DNA from: JASGKO01 sp049840595
Lineage (GTDB): Bacteria; Verrucomicrobiota; Verrucomicrobiia; Chthoniobacterales; Chthoniobacteraceae
Direction of reading: 5' to 3'
Length of the DNA stretch: 64,000 nucleotides
NCBI GenBank assembly: GCA_049840595.1
Contig: JASGKO010000027.1
Span: forward strand, 1-64,000
A program made the translations under genes and the position numbers. This document shows positions 48,879-57,033 of the stretch, piece after piece. The notes under the pieces were generated by a model, which made no database searches, was not told where the DNA came from, and saw nothing but the letters and a program-made list of their open reading frames with translations. The number at the start of each line of letters is the position of its first letter. Within the stretch, counting starts at the first letter, position 1.

Positions 48879-49826
48879 ATGGCAAATCACCCGCGTAATA
48901 TTCTGGTGACGGGGCTGCCTCGTGGTGGGACGACGCTGACTTGCAAGCTTTTGACCGGGCTGCCGGATACCATTGCGTTGCACGAGCCCATGGATATAGG
49001 ACGCTGGCTCTCCCTGAACGGCATGGAGGCGATTTATGCGGAGATCGACGATTTCTTTGCAAAAAATCGCGAATCGCTGCTGCGCGATGGCACCGTGATG
49101 ACCAAGCATGTGAACGGGGCCATCCCCGACAACCCGTTCGCTGCCCATTTCGACGAAAAGGGGCTGCGTCCTTTGCTGGAAGAGCGGGGGATGGTGAAGA
49201 TCGAAAAGCCGTTGAGTGCGGATTTCACCTTCATTATCAAGCATCCGGCCGCTTTCACGGCCGTGCTCAAGGATTTGAAAAAACGCTATGAATGCTATGC
49301 CTTGATCCGGAATCCGCTTTCCGTGCTGGCCTCCTGGCAGAGTGTGGACATGCCGGTCAACCGTGGGCGGGTCCCGATGGCGGAAGCGCTCGATCCCGAG
49401 CTGAAAGGGCGCCTGGATGCGACGCCGGGAGTATTGGAGCGGCAATTGGTGATCCTTGACTGGTATTGCGAGCGTTTCCACCGACTGCTGCCGACCAAGC
49501 GGATCGTTCGCTACGAGGATGTCGTGGCGAGCGGGGGGAAAGTTTTGGCGAAGGTGGCTCCGATCGCGGATCGCTTCGAGCAGACGTTGGAATCCCGCAA
49601 TCGCAACCAGCTCTACGATTGGGAAATGCTCCAGACGTTGGGGGAAAGGCTGCTCGCTACCGAAGGCTATTGGTGGCGCTTTTATACGCCGGAGGATATC
49701 CGCGAGGTGATGACCGGAGTGGTGGCAAAAGGAGGCCGTGATGCGGTGGAGGAGTCCGTGGAGGAGGGCGCTGCTTCCGTATTGGGGCTTCCCGCGATTT
49801 GCCGGAACATTATTTCGCTAATCTAA
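48879..49826 (+). CDS. Sulfotransferase-family P-loop protein
   Basis: NILVTGLPRGGTTLTCKLLTGLPD is the nucleotide/PAPS loop. FFAKNRESLLRDGTVMTKHVN, CYALIRNPLSVLASWQSVD (3'-phosphate-type site with Arg and Ser) and RIVRYEDVVASGGK follow. Length is 315 residues, in one frame. It shares its first 60 residues with the relic upstream. The sulfate acceptor is unknown; context suggests a glycan. Confidence 0.8.
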   Translation: MANHPRNILVTGLPRGGTTLTCKLLTGLPDTIALHEPMDIGRWLSLNGMEAIYAEIDDFFAKNRESLLRDGTVMTKHVNGAIPDNPFAAHFDEKGLRPLLEERGMVKIEKPLSADFTFIIKHPAAFTAVLKDLKKRYECYALIRNPLSVLASWQSVDMPVNRGRVPMAEALDPELKGRLDATPGVLERQLVILDWYCERFHRLLPTKRIVRYEDVVASGGKVLAKVAPIADRFEQTLESRNRNQLYDWEMLQTLGERLLATEGYWWRFYTPEDIREVMTGVVAKGGRDAVEESVEEGAASVLGLPAICRNIISLI

Positions 49827-50031
49827 TTGCCTGTACGTCGCGGCGTGCCCGGCCGCCTGCTCAAGCAGCTTCCCGATACCGCCATTTCACCGCAATGCGA
49901 CCAGCACAAACCCCTCATCCGCAACGAGGACATTGTGGAATCGCATGGGGGCAATCCCAGCCAGAGGCGGGCAGGGGAGGCTTATATTTCTATTTGCAAA
50001 GAAAATAAGCGTGGCTGATGTTACTCACCCT

Positions 50032-51405
50032 ATGACTTTGACTGAAAAACTGCTTGCCCGTGCCAGTGGCAAGGCTCACACGCAACCCGGTGACAATGTA
50101 TGGGTCAATGTGGACGTCCTCATGACTCATGACGTATGCGGCCCGGGCACGATCGGGGTTTTCAAGCGTGAGTTCGGCAAGGATGCCAAAGTCTGGGATC
50201 GCAACAAGGTCGTGATCATTCCCGACCACTACATTTTTACGGCGGACTCGATGAGCAACCGCAACGTGGACATCCTCCGCGAGTTCGTGAAAGAGCAGGG
50301 GCTGCCCTATTTCTACGACGTCATCGACGACGAAAATGGCCACTGGCATTTCGATGCCAACCGCGGCCAGCTCAAGAAGCAATACGGCTCCAAGTACACC
50401 GGTGTGTGCCACACCACGCTCCCGTGGAAAGGCCATACCCGCCCGGGCGAAATCCTTTTCGGCACCGACTCGCATACCTGCATGGCGGGCGCGTTCAACC
50501 AGTTCGCGACCGGTATCGGCAACACCGACGCGGGATTCATTCTCGGCACGGGCAAGCTGTTGATCAAGGTTCCCGAGACGATGCGCTTCTATCTCGAAGG
50601 CGCGATGCAGCCCGGCGTGATGGCGAAGGACGTGATCCTGCACGTGATCGGCGACATCGGCTTCGACGGTGCCACCTACCGCGCCATGCAGTGGGAGGGC
50701 CCCGGCGTTTACTCCATGAGCATGGATGACCGCATGACGATCGCCAACATGGCGATCGAAGCCGGCGGCAAGAACGGCATCTTCCCCTTCGACGGCAAGA
50801 CCGACGCCTACGTCAAGGAGCGCGTGCTCGAAAACGGCACCAAGAGCACCTTCGAGCCCGTCGAACTCGATGCCGACCAGTCTTTCATCTACGACAAAGT
50901 GTTCGATCTCTCGAAGCTCGAGCCCACCGTCGCCTGCCACCCCGATCCGGGCAACCGCAAGCTCGCAAAGGAGATGGAAAACGTCTCGCTCGACCGCGCC
51001 TACATCGGCTCCTGCACTGGCGGCAAGACCAGCGACTTCCTCGCCTTTGCCGAGGTGGTGAAGGGCAAGACCGTGAAGATCGACACCTTCGGCGTGCCCG
51101 CCACGACCAAGGTCGTGCAGGAACTCAAGGAAACCCTCTGGGAAAACAAGAGCGTGTGGGACGTGCTGGAAAGCGCCGGCGTGCGCATGACCGAGAACGC
51201 CTCCTGTGCCGCCTGTCTCGGGGGCCCGGTGGATACCTTCGGCCGCATGAACAAGGGCGGGATGAAGTGCATTTCGGCCACGAATCGCAACTTCCCCGGC
51301 CGCATGGGCAGCAAGGAATCGCAAGTGTTCCTCGCCAGCCCTTACACCGTCGCCGCCAGCGCCCTCACCGGCCACATCACCGATCCTCGCGAATTCGTGA
51401 GTTGA
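50032..51405 (+). CDS. leuC: 3-isopropylmalate dehydratase large subunit
   Basis: Together with LeuD it isomerises 2-isopropylmalate in leucine synthesis, using a 4Fe-4S cluster. The cluster Cys residues are in VCHTTLPWKGHTRPGE-type stretches, YIGSCTGGK and NASCAACLGGP. GTDSHTCMAGAFNQFATGIGNTDAGF and NRNFPGRMGS are also conserved. Length is 457 residues from the ATG at 50032; an in-frame GTG at 50011 is an alternative. A lipoprotein gene lies between it and leuD, in the same direction. Confidence 0.93.
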   Translation: MTLTEKLLARASGKAHTQPGDNVWVNVDVLMTHDVCGPGTIGVFKREFGKDAKVWDRNKVVIIPDHYIFTADSMSNRNVDILREFVKEQGLPYFYDVIDDENGHWHFDANRGQLKKQYGSKYTGVCHTTLPWKGHTRPGEILFGTDSHTCMAGAFNQFATGIGNTDAGFILGTGKLLIKVPETMRFYLEGAMQPGVMAKDVILHVIGDIGFDGATYRAMQWEGPGVYSMSMDDRMTIANMAIEAGGKNGIFPFDGKTDAYVKERVLENGTKSTFEPVELDADQSFIYDKVFDLSKLEPTVACHPDPGNRKLAKEMENVSLDRAYIGSCTGGKTSDFLAFAEVVKGKTVKIDTFGVPATTKVVQELKETLWENKSVWDVLESAGVRMTENASCAACLGGPVDTFGRMNKGGMKCISATNRNFPGRMGSKESQVFLASPYTVAASALTGHITDPREFVS

Positions 51406-51417
51406 TTTGCCCACGCC

Positions 51418-51897
51418 GTGAGCCACGGGAAACGGATCGCCATTTTTGTCGCCATGATCACCATCGCCGCTTTTGAATCCGGGTGCGCCTGGGTTCAGGA
51501 TGACAGCAGCAGCATCGCTGCGACGGAGCTGGTGGTCACCTCGGCGTCTGCTCCATTCTACATCTACGGTCCGGCCCAGACGACCGGGCCCGATTTCGAT
51601 TTGAAGAAAGGCGACCTGATCGAAGTGATGCGCGGCGAGACCGGCTACACCTACGGTCGCGCTGAAAAGCGCGGCGTCCTCGGTTACGTGTCCAATGCCG
51701 ATCTCGGCCCTTATATTCGGCCGCGAGCGCGGGGCACGGCCTCAAGTTCGAGTTCACGCCGCCGTAGTTCCGGCAACTGGCGGCAGGAGATCCAGTCTTA
51801 CCATCCAGCGGTGGAACCTCCGCTGCCCGGCGGTCAGGACCCGCTCGGCCTGCCGCAACTGCTCGCGCCCTCGCCTTCACCTGCCAAAACTCATTAA
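51418..51897 (+). CDS. Lipoprotein with SH3-like domain, between leuC and leuD
   Basis: The signal IAIFVAMITIAAFESGC has lipobox ESGC (Cys about residue 23). The next part, FDLKKGDLIEVMRGETGYTYGRAEKRGVLGYVSNADLGPY, is shaped like a bacterial SH3 domain. A Ser/Arg-rich linker (about residues 105-118) and a Pro-rich end follow. Length is 159 residues, starting with GTG at 51418. It starts 12 bases after leuC and ends 12 bases before leuD, so it is probably in the same transcript. A wall-binding or envelope role is likely; a link to leucine synthesis is not obvious. Confidence 0.75.
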   Translation: MSHGKRIAIFVAMITIAAFESGCAWVQDDSSSIAATELVVTSASAPFYIYGPAQTTGPDFDLKKGDLIEVMRGETGYTYGRAEKRGVLGYVSNADLGPYIRPRARGTASSSSSRRRSSGNWRQEIQSYHPAVEPPLPGGQDPLGLPQLLAPSPSPAKTH

Positions 51898-51909
51898 CCC
51901 ATAAAAGCC

Positions 51910-52458
51910 ATGTCCAACACCATCACGAGTAAGATCTTCGTCGTCCGCGACAACATCGATACCGACCAGATCATCCCGGCCCAATATCTCACGCTCGTCC
52001 CCACCATTCCCGCCGAGTATGAGAAGCTCGGCAGCTATGCGCTCGTCGGCCTCCCCGACGACCAGTATCCCACCAAGTTCGTCGCCGAGGGCGAGTTGAA
52101 GACGCCCTACCAGATCGTGATCGCCGGGCGCAACTTCGGCTGCGGCTCCTCCCGCGAGCACGCCCCCATTGCCATGGGCGCGGCGGGGGTGAAGGCGGTG
52201 ATCGCCGATAGCTTCGCGCGCATCTTCTTCCGCAACTGCGTCGCCACCGGCGAACTGTATCCCTACGATGCCAACGAGCGCCTCTGCGACGTCCTCCAGA
52301 CCGGCGATGAAGCGACGCTTGATTTTGATAACGATACGCTTACAGTAAATGGAAAGATTTTCTCGCTCAAGCCGCTCGGAGAAGTCCGCCCGGTGATCGA
52401 CGCTGGCGGCATTTTCAACTATGCCCGCCAGAGTGGGATGATCGCCGCGAAGGCCTGA
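51910..52458 (+). CDS. leuD: 3-isopropylmalate dehydratase small subunit
   Basis: It forms the swivelling domain of the LeuCD enzyme. IFVVRDNIDTDQIIPAQYL starts it, and GRNFGCGSSREHAPIAM is the active-site loop. Length is 182 residues. A perfect terminator follows 37 bases after the stop. It is split from leuC by one lipoprotein gene. Confidence 0.95.
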   Translation: MSNTITSKIFVVRDNIDTDQIIPAQYLTLVPTIPAEYEKLGSYALVGLPDDQYPTKFVAEGELKTPYQIVIAGRNFGCGSSREHAPIAMGAAGVKAVIADSFARIFFRNCVATGELYPYDANERLCDVLQTGDEATLDFDNDTLTVNGKIFSLKPLGEVRPVIDAGGIFNYARQSGMIAAKA

Positions 52459-52494
52459 GCCATCCGAAAGGGTAACCAATTCCCATCAGATGCG

Positions 52495-52529
52495 AAAAGG
52501 CATCGGGATTCCGATCCCGATGCCTTTTT
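52495..52529 (+). terminator. Rho-independent terminator after leuD
   Basis: Perfect 14-bp stem (52495-52508 with 52515-52528) and 6-base loop; the 3' arm ends in T residues (TTTTTGTG). It closes the leuC-lipoprotein-leuD unit. Confidence 0.88.
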
Positions 52530-52587
52530 GTGCGTCTGGAGGCCAAAGTGGATTGCCAGTATGGCCTCCATGCCATACTTTTGGCGG

Positions 52588-52854
52588 ATGAAGATGACCA
52601 TGCACATCGACGAAGATGTTCTGGCTGAGGTGATGAAGATTACGGGAGCCAAAAGTAAAACCAAGGCGGTGGAGCAGGCGCTTGAGGAAATGGTGCGAAG
52701 GCACCAGTTTTCTAAACTGTCCGCCGTGGGGCTTGGACTTACCGCGGAAGAGTTGAAAAACGTGTGGGAAGATCCATTCCCTGAGGAAACCGCCAGGTCG
52801 CTCCGCATGGCCGAAGAACCACCCAAGCCCCGTGCAAAGCGTTCTCGTCGATAG
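52588..52854 (+). CDS. VapB-like antitoxin
   Basis: MKMTMHIDEDVLAEVMKITGAKSKTKAVEQALEEMVRRHQFSKL is a ribbon-helix-helix DNA-binding domain of the VapB type. The C-terminal tail (LTAEELKNVWEDPFPEETARS) is the likely toxin-wrapping segment. Length is 88 residues. It overlaps the toxin gene by 23 bases. Autorepression is expected for the family. The start is the ATG at 52588, because residues before it do not fit. Confidence 0.82.
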   Translation: MKMTMHIDEDVLAEVMKITGAKSKTKAVEQALEEMVRRHQFSKLSAVGLGLTAEELKNVWEDPFPEETARSLRMAEEPPKPRAKRSRR

Positions 52855-53227
52855 CGGCTTTTACATTAACCGCTTGCGCGCGGGTGCGGACCCTTTTCAG
52901 GAGCTGAACCGCTTTGTCGGCGAATACAACTTCTTTACTTGCGGCATCGTGCAAGTGGAGGTCTTGCGAGGAATCCGAAATCGGACAGCCTTTGAACGGA
53001 CGAGCGAAGTGATGAAAAGCATGTTCTTTCTTCCCACGACTGATCAAATCCTCCACCAGACCCTTGCTCTTGCCTGGCAACTCGACCGCACTGGTAAAGT
53101 GATGCAGGTCACTGATCTGATCATCGCCGCCTGCGCGCTGGAGGCGGGTGCTTGCGTCCTCACCCTGGATCGCGATTTTCATCACGTGCCGAATCTACAC
53201 GTCATCCATCAGCTTGAATTGAGATGA
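52832..53227 (+). CDS. VapC-like PIN-domain toxin
   Basis: The PIN acidic residues are in SVLVDSGFYINRL (first Asp), VQVEVLRGI (Glu) and QVTDLIIAACALEAGACVLTLDRDFHHVP (two Asp). Length is 131 residues. It is a probable Mg-dependent ribonuclease, often cutting tRNA. The start is GTG at 52832. Its TGA stop overlaps the ATG of the ATPase gene behind it. Confidence 0.85.
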   Translation: MQSVLVDSGFYINRLRAGADPFQELNRFVGEYNFFTCGIVQVEVLRGIRNRTAFERTSEVMKSMFFLPTTDQILHQTLALAWQLDRTGKVMQVTDLIIAACALEAGACVLTLDRDFHHVPNLHVIHQLELR

Positions 53228-54000
53228 AACCAAAAGGGAAGAAGCTCGGGGCTGGTTTCGTGCAATCCATTCGCCTCAAGCGCGAAGAGATCGCGGGCTA
53301 TGAGGAGTATCCGTTCTCCGTTCCGGCCGTGCGCCATCTTGAGCGGCTCAAACTTCATCCTGCAGTCACTTTTTTCATCGGCGAAAACGGCTCCGGAAAA
53401 TCCACCTTGCTCGAAGCCATCGCGGTGAAGATGGGATTCAATGCCGAGGGGGGTTCGCGAAATTTTGCCTTTTCCTCCAGAGAAACCCATTCCAAACTTC
53501 ACGAATCCTTTGTCATCGAACGCAGCTTCCGGAGGTTTGCCGATGGTTTTTTTCTGCGAGCGGAAAGTTTTTACAATGCCGCCACCTACGTGGACGAGGT
53601 GGCCAAACCAATCAACTATGGCGGAAAATCCCTGCATGAACAATCGCATGGCGAATCCTTTCTTGCTCTTCTCAGCAGTCGATTGGGAGGTGGGGGTATT
53701 TATCTTTTCGACGAACCGGAAGCGGCGCTTTCTCCGCAGCGACAACTCAGCGTGCTTACTCTTTTGCACCGGCTTGTTTACCATGACAGTCAGCTTGTCA
53801 TCGCCACGCATTCCCCCATTCTGCTCGCCTACCCTCATGCCACGATCTATGAGTTTGGCGAGGGCGGGATCAAGGAGGTTGAATACACCGATACCGAGCA
53901 ATACCTCATCACCCGCGATTTTCTGAATCGCCACGACCGCATGCTCGAAATTTTGCTCGGCGAAGAGGAGGCCGAATGGGAAAAGAATCGTCGCCCTTAA
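53224..54000 (+). CDS. AAA-family predicted ATPase (COG3910-like)
   Basis: Walker A is FFIGENGSGKSTLLE, and Walker B with the next motif is GGGIYLFDEPEAALSPQRQ. The switch stretch is VIATHSPILLAYPHATIYEF, and the sequence ESFLALLSSRL stands for a degenerate signature. This matches the small ABC-like ATPases of the AAA_21/COG3910 type. Length is 258 residues. Function is unknown in most bacteria. Its start overlaps the VapC stop and its stop abuts the rnhA start, so all four genes form one tight unit. Confidence 0.85.
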   Translation: MKPKGKKLGAGFVQSIRLKREEIAGYEEYPFSVPAVRHLERLKLHPAVTFFIGENGSGKSTLLEAIAVKMGFNAEGGSRNFAFSSRETHSKLHESFVIERSFRRFADGFFLRAESFYNAATYVDEVAKPINYGGKSLHEQSHGESFLALLSSRLGGGGIYLFDEPEAALSPQRQLSVLTLLHRLVYHDSQLVIATHSPILLAYPHATIYEFGEGGIKEVEYTDTEQYLITRDFLNRHDRMLEILLGEEEAEWEKNRRP

Positions 54001-54528
54001 ATGACTGTTTCGCTTAAAAAAATCACCATTCACACCGACGGCGGCTGCCAGGGAAATCCCGGCCCCGGCGGCTGGGGTGCCGTGCTCGAATACGGCGACC
54101 GCAAAAAGGAAATCAGCGGAGCCGAGCCCGCGACCACGAACAACCGGATGGAACTGCAGGCCGCCATCGAAGCCCTGCGCGCGCTCAAGCAGCCCTGCGA
54201 CGTTACGTTTTATACGGATTCCCAATACCTCCGCCAGGGCATCACGCAATGGCTGCGCGGTTGGAAAGCGCGAGGCTGGCTCACCGCCGCGAAGCAGCCG
54301 GTTAAAAACGAAGACCTCTGGCGCGCCCTTGATGCGGTCGTCGCCCCGCATCACATCACCTGGAAATGGCTCAAAGGCCATGCCGGGCATGAGGGGAACG
54401 AACGTTGCGACGGCCTCGCCACCGCTGCGATTGAAAAGCTTCGCCAGCAATACACCGCCGCCCAGATCAAAGAACACCTCGCGGCCTTCAAGGCGCGGGA
54501 GACCACCCCGATCACCGGTCTTTTTTAG
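54001..54528 (+). CDS. rnhA: Ribonuclease HI
   Basis: It cuts the RNA strand of RNA-DNA hybrids. The active-site acids are in ITIHTDGGCQGNPGPGGWGA (Asp), NNRMELQAAIEAL (Glu), TFYTDSQYL (Asp) and GHEGNERCDGLA (Asp). Length is 175 residues. The ATG follows the ATPase stop codon directly (TAAATG). Grouping with a toxin-antitoxin pair and an ATPase is unusual. Confidence 0.96.
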   Translation: MTVSLKKITIHTDGGCQGNPGPGGWGAVLEYGDRKKEISGAEPATTNNRMELQAAIEALRALKQPCDVTFYTDSQYLRQGITQWLRGWKARGWLTAAKQPVKNEDLWRALDAVVAPHHITWKWLKGHAGHEGNERCDGLATAAIEKLRQQYTAAQIKEHLAAFKARETTPITGLF

Positions 54529-54802
54529 GGCAGCTCTTCCCATAAATCGCTCAAGACGTGTTTCCGAATTCATCGCAGCTGGTTGGGGGATGATTTCGAG
54601 AGGGGAAAGAAGGGGATGAACCGCTGAGCTGGAGCGGCCTCCCCATCGTGTGCGTCCTGTAGTGCCGCGCAGCACGCTGCACGCTGCGGAGCTCGCCCCG
54701 TCCCGGGTGCTGGTTTCGGCGTCCCCGCCGAAACGGACTTTCAGGGGGGTACAAGTCCTTGGCGGTTTCCCATGTTCAACCCTCTTTCCATCAGCGCCAG
54801 CC

Positions 54803-54972
54803 CCGTTCCGGGTGGAGCACTCCGCTGGAGTGCGGTCCTCGGCGGCCCGCCGAGGACACCGGGGAGCGGGCTCCTTTCTCAAGATGGCCTTTTGTGAAAA
54901 TCACCCGCTCGCTCTTTCGGTCCGGCGAGCCGCCGGACCGCGCACTCCAGCGGAGTGCTCCACCCGGAACGG
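54803..54972. repeat. Inverted repeat, 32-bp perfect arms with internal hairpins
   Basis: Arms 54803-54834 and 54941-54972 are exact reverse complements. Smaller hairpins lie inside: CCTCGGCGG-CCGCCGAGG (about 54838-54857) and GGTCCGGCG-CGCCGGACC (about 54920-54939). It would fold into a cruciform with three stems. No frame is open through it. Confidence 0.85.
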
Positions 54973-55073
54973 AGTGACTGCTCGCGGCAAGTATCCCAAC
55001 CATCGGAGCGCCGCCGAAACCGCTACGCGAACCGTTCCCCTGGGTTGCATGGTCATCAATTCGTGAACAGGGA

Positions 55074-55351
55074 CTAGAGCGATTCTCGAAAGTAATTTCC
55101 GAAAGCCCCAACGGGGCGGCACAGCCCAAGCCCGGGGCAACGCCCCGGGTCTCATGGTCTTCTTCATTTCCCAGCCCTGAAGGGGCGGTCTAAACCATGG
55201 AGCGGTTCTTACGCCCCTTCAGGGCTAAAAATCAAGGGAGGCCGGGGTCCCCGGGGCGTTGCCCCGGGCTGGAGTTAGGCCGGGCCTTCAGCCCTCAAGC
55301 CTCCGCTGCGAACCTCACTCATTCGGAAATTCCTTTCGAGAGATGCTCTAA
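55074..55351. repeat. Element with 29-bp imperfect terminal inverted repeats
   Basis: The left end 55074-55102 and right end 55323-55351 are inverted repeats at about 24 of 29 bases (both contain CTCGAAAG, AATTTCCGA and TAGAGC types). Between them lie smaller palindromes such as CCCGGGGCAACGCCCCGGG (55122-55140). Length is 278 bases with no gene. It resembles a MITE. Confidence 0.7.
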
Positions 55352-55430
55352 AGGAAAACCGTCCTTCCGCAAAAGTCACTACGATGAGAGGGCTCATCCA
55401 CCTGGCCACGGCCCATTGCAGAGGCCGGGG

Positions 55431-55464
55431 AAAACAAAAAGGGCGTCTGCTTGCACAGACGCCC
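55431..55464 (-). terminator. Rho-independent terminator after pyruvate kinase 2
   Basis: On the minus strand, GGGCGTCTG pairs with CAGACGCCC (55456-55464 and 55441-55449) around a 6-base loop and is followed by TTTTTGTTTT. It lies 32 bases after the pyk stop codon. Confidence 0.9.
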
Positions 55465-55495
55465 CTTTGGAATCGTTGATTTTCGTCTTTTGCGC

Positions 55496-56896
55496 TTACT
55501 GGGCGATGCGCAGTTGCACGGAGTCGAAGCGGGCTTCGCCGGCGAGCATGTCGCTGACGACGACAAGGTGGTCGCCGGGCTGGATGTGGCCTTCCTCGAG
55601 CAGGTGACGCTCGGCGTCGCCGATCGTCTTGTTCGGGTTCGTGTCGAACGCCAGCTTGTGCGGGCGGATGCCCCGGTTGATCGCGAGCTTGCGGCAGACT
55701 TCAATCGTCGGCGTGAAGGCATGGATCTGCGCGTTGGGACGCAGGGCCGAAAGGACGGTGGCCGAGTCGCCGGTGCGGGTGAAGATGATGATCTTCGAGT
55801 TCGGCAGCGAATTGGAAAGCACGACTGCGGATTTGATCGTCTTCTGGCGGACGGATTTCAGATCGGCCTCTTCGGCAAAGTTGGCGCCGCCGCTGAGCTC
55901 GATGCGGGTGGCCACCTTGTCGAGCACCTTCACGGCTTCGACCGGGTACTTGCCCACGGTGGTTTCACCGCTGAGCATGATGGCGTCGGCCTGCTCGTAA
56001 ACGGCGTTGGCCACGTCGGTCACTTCGGCGCGGGTCGGCACCGGGTTCACGATCATGGATTCCAGCATGTGGGTGGCGACGATCACCGGGCAGCCGAAGT
56101 GGAGGCAATGCTTCACGATGCGGCGCTGGATGATCGGCAGGTCTTCCATCGGGCACTCGATCCCGAGGTCACCACGGGCGACCATGATCACGTCGGTATT
56201 GGCGATGATGCCGTCGATGTTGCGGACCGCGCCCTGGTCTTCGATCTTCGCGACGATGCGGGCTTCGCTGCCGTTTTCCTTGAGCAGCTTGCGGAGCACG
56301 TCGATATCGCTGGGCTCGCGGCAGAAGCTGAGGGCGACGAGATCGACGCCGAGCTCGGCCCCGAGTTCCACGTCGGCAATGTCCTTCTCGGTGAGCGGCG
56401 GGAGATTGACCTTCACGCCGGGCAGGTTGATGTGGCGGCGGGAGCCCATCACGCCCTCGGTGAGCACTTCGCAGAGCACGCGGTTGCCCATCTTCTTGAG
56501 GACCTTCATGTTGATCACGCCGTTATCCACGATGAGCGTGTCGCCTTCGGAGATGTCGTCGATGAATCCATCGTAGTTCACCCCCACGGAAAATTCCTCC
56601 TCGCTCTTTTCGCCGCGGACGGTGAATTCGAAGCGGTCGCCGGGCTTGAGGTTCAGCTTGGTGGGCAGGTCGCCGGTGCGAATCGCCGGGCCCTGGGTAT
56701 CCAGCAGGATGGCCACGATCTTGTGCTGGGCCGTGGCGACAGCCCGGATGCGTGGGACGATTTGCCGCACCCAGTCGTGGGGCGCATGGCTCATGTTCAG
56801 TCGAAAAATATCGGTCCCTGCATCAATCATTTTGGCGAGCGTCTCCGCGGATTCCGTTGCCGGCCCGAGTGTGCAGATAATCTTGGTTTTGCGCAT
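55496..56896 (-). CDS. pyk: Pyruvate kinase paralogue 2
   Basis: It turns PEP and ADP into pyruvate and ATP. MRKTKIICTLGPATESAETL is followed by FRLNMSHAPHDW, the catalytic Lys in ARIVAKIEDQGAV, and the canonical MVARGDLGIECP. VIVATHMLESMIVNPVPTRAEVTDVANAV and DAIMLSGETTVGKYP follow. Length is 466 residues in one frame; the ATG at 56896 is preferred to 56944. This copy keeps the normal active-site motif that paralogue 1 (18849) has changed. It is divergent from a TauE/SafE gene. Confidence 0.95.
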   Translation of the reverse strand: MRKTKIICTLGPATESAETLAKMIDAGTDIFRLNMSHAPHDWVRQIVPRIRAVATAQHKIVAILLDTQGPAIRTGDLPTKLNLKPGDRFEFTVRGEKSEEEFSVGVNYDGFIDDISEGDTLIVDNGVINMKVLKKMGNRVLCEVLTEGVMGSRRHINLPGVKVNLPPLTEKDIADVELGAELGVDLVALSFCREPSDIDVLRKLLKENGSEARIVAKIEDQGAVRNIDGIIANTDVIMVARGDLGIECPMEDLPIIQRRIVKHCLHFGCPVIVATHMLESMIVNPVPTRAEVTDVANAVYEQADAIMLSGETTVGKYPVEAVKVLDKVATRIELSGGANFAEEADLKSVRQKTIKSAVVLSNSLPNSKIIIFTRTGDSATVLSALRPNAQIHAFTPTIEVCRKLAINRGIRPHKLAFDTNPNKTIGDAERHLLEEGHIQPGDHLVVVSDMLAGEARFDSVQLRIAQ

Positions 56897-57033
56897 TCCC
56901 CGTCTGTGCCAGACGAATTCCCCTACGGCAATGGGAAAATGCAATCTGGAGGGGTTGACGGGCTTTACCGTCTCCTTAACATGTGTTTCCGGCGGTTTGA
57001 ACGACCGCCTTTTGCGATTTTAGCGATTAAGAC

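Larger units (their letters stand above)
54529..55430. repeat. Long gene-free stretch with several palindromic repeat elements
   Basis: No gene is seen on either strand. It contains GGTTTCGGCGTCCCCGCCGAAAC (54712-54734), a 32-bp inverted repeat (54803-54972), a segment shared with 57.9 kb (55030-55070), and a terminal-inverted-repeat element (55074-55351). The open frames are short and low in credible codon use. Confidence 0.65.

Noticed and set aside
49827..50018. 63-residue plus-strand frame between the sulfotransferase and leuC
   Set aside because: It starts at a TTG, has no recognisable motif and overlaps nothing conserved; not enough to call a gene.
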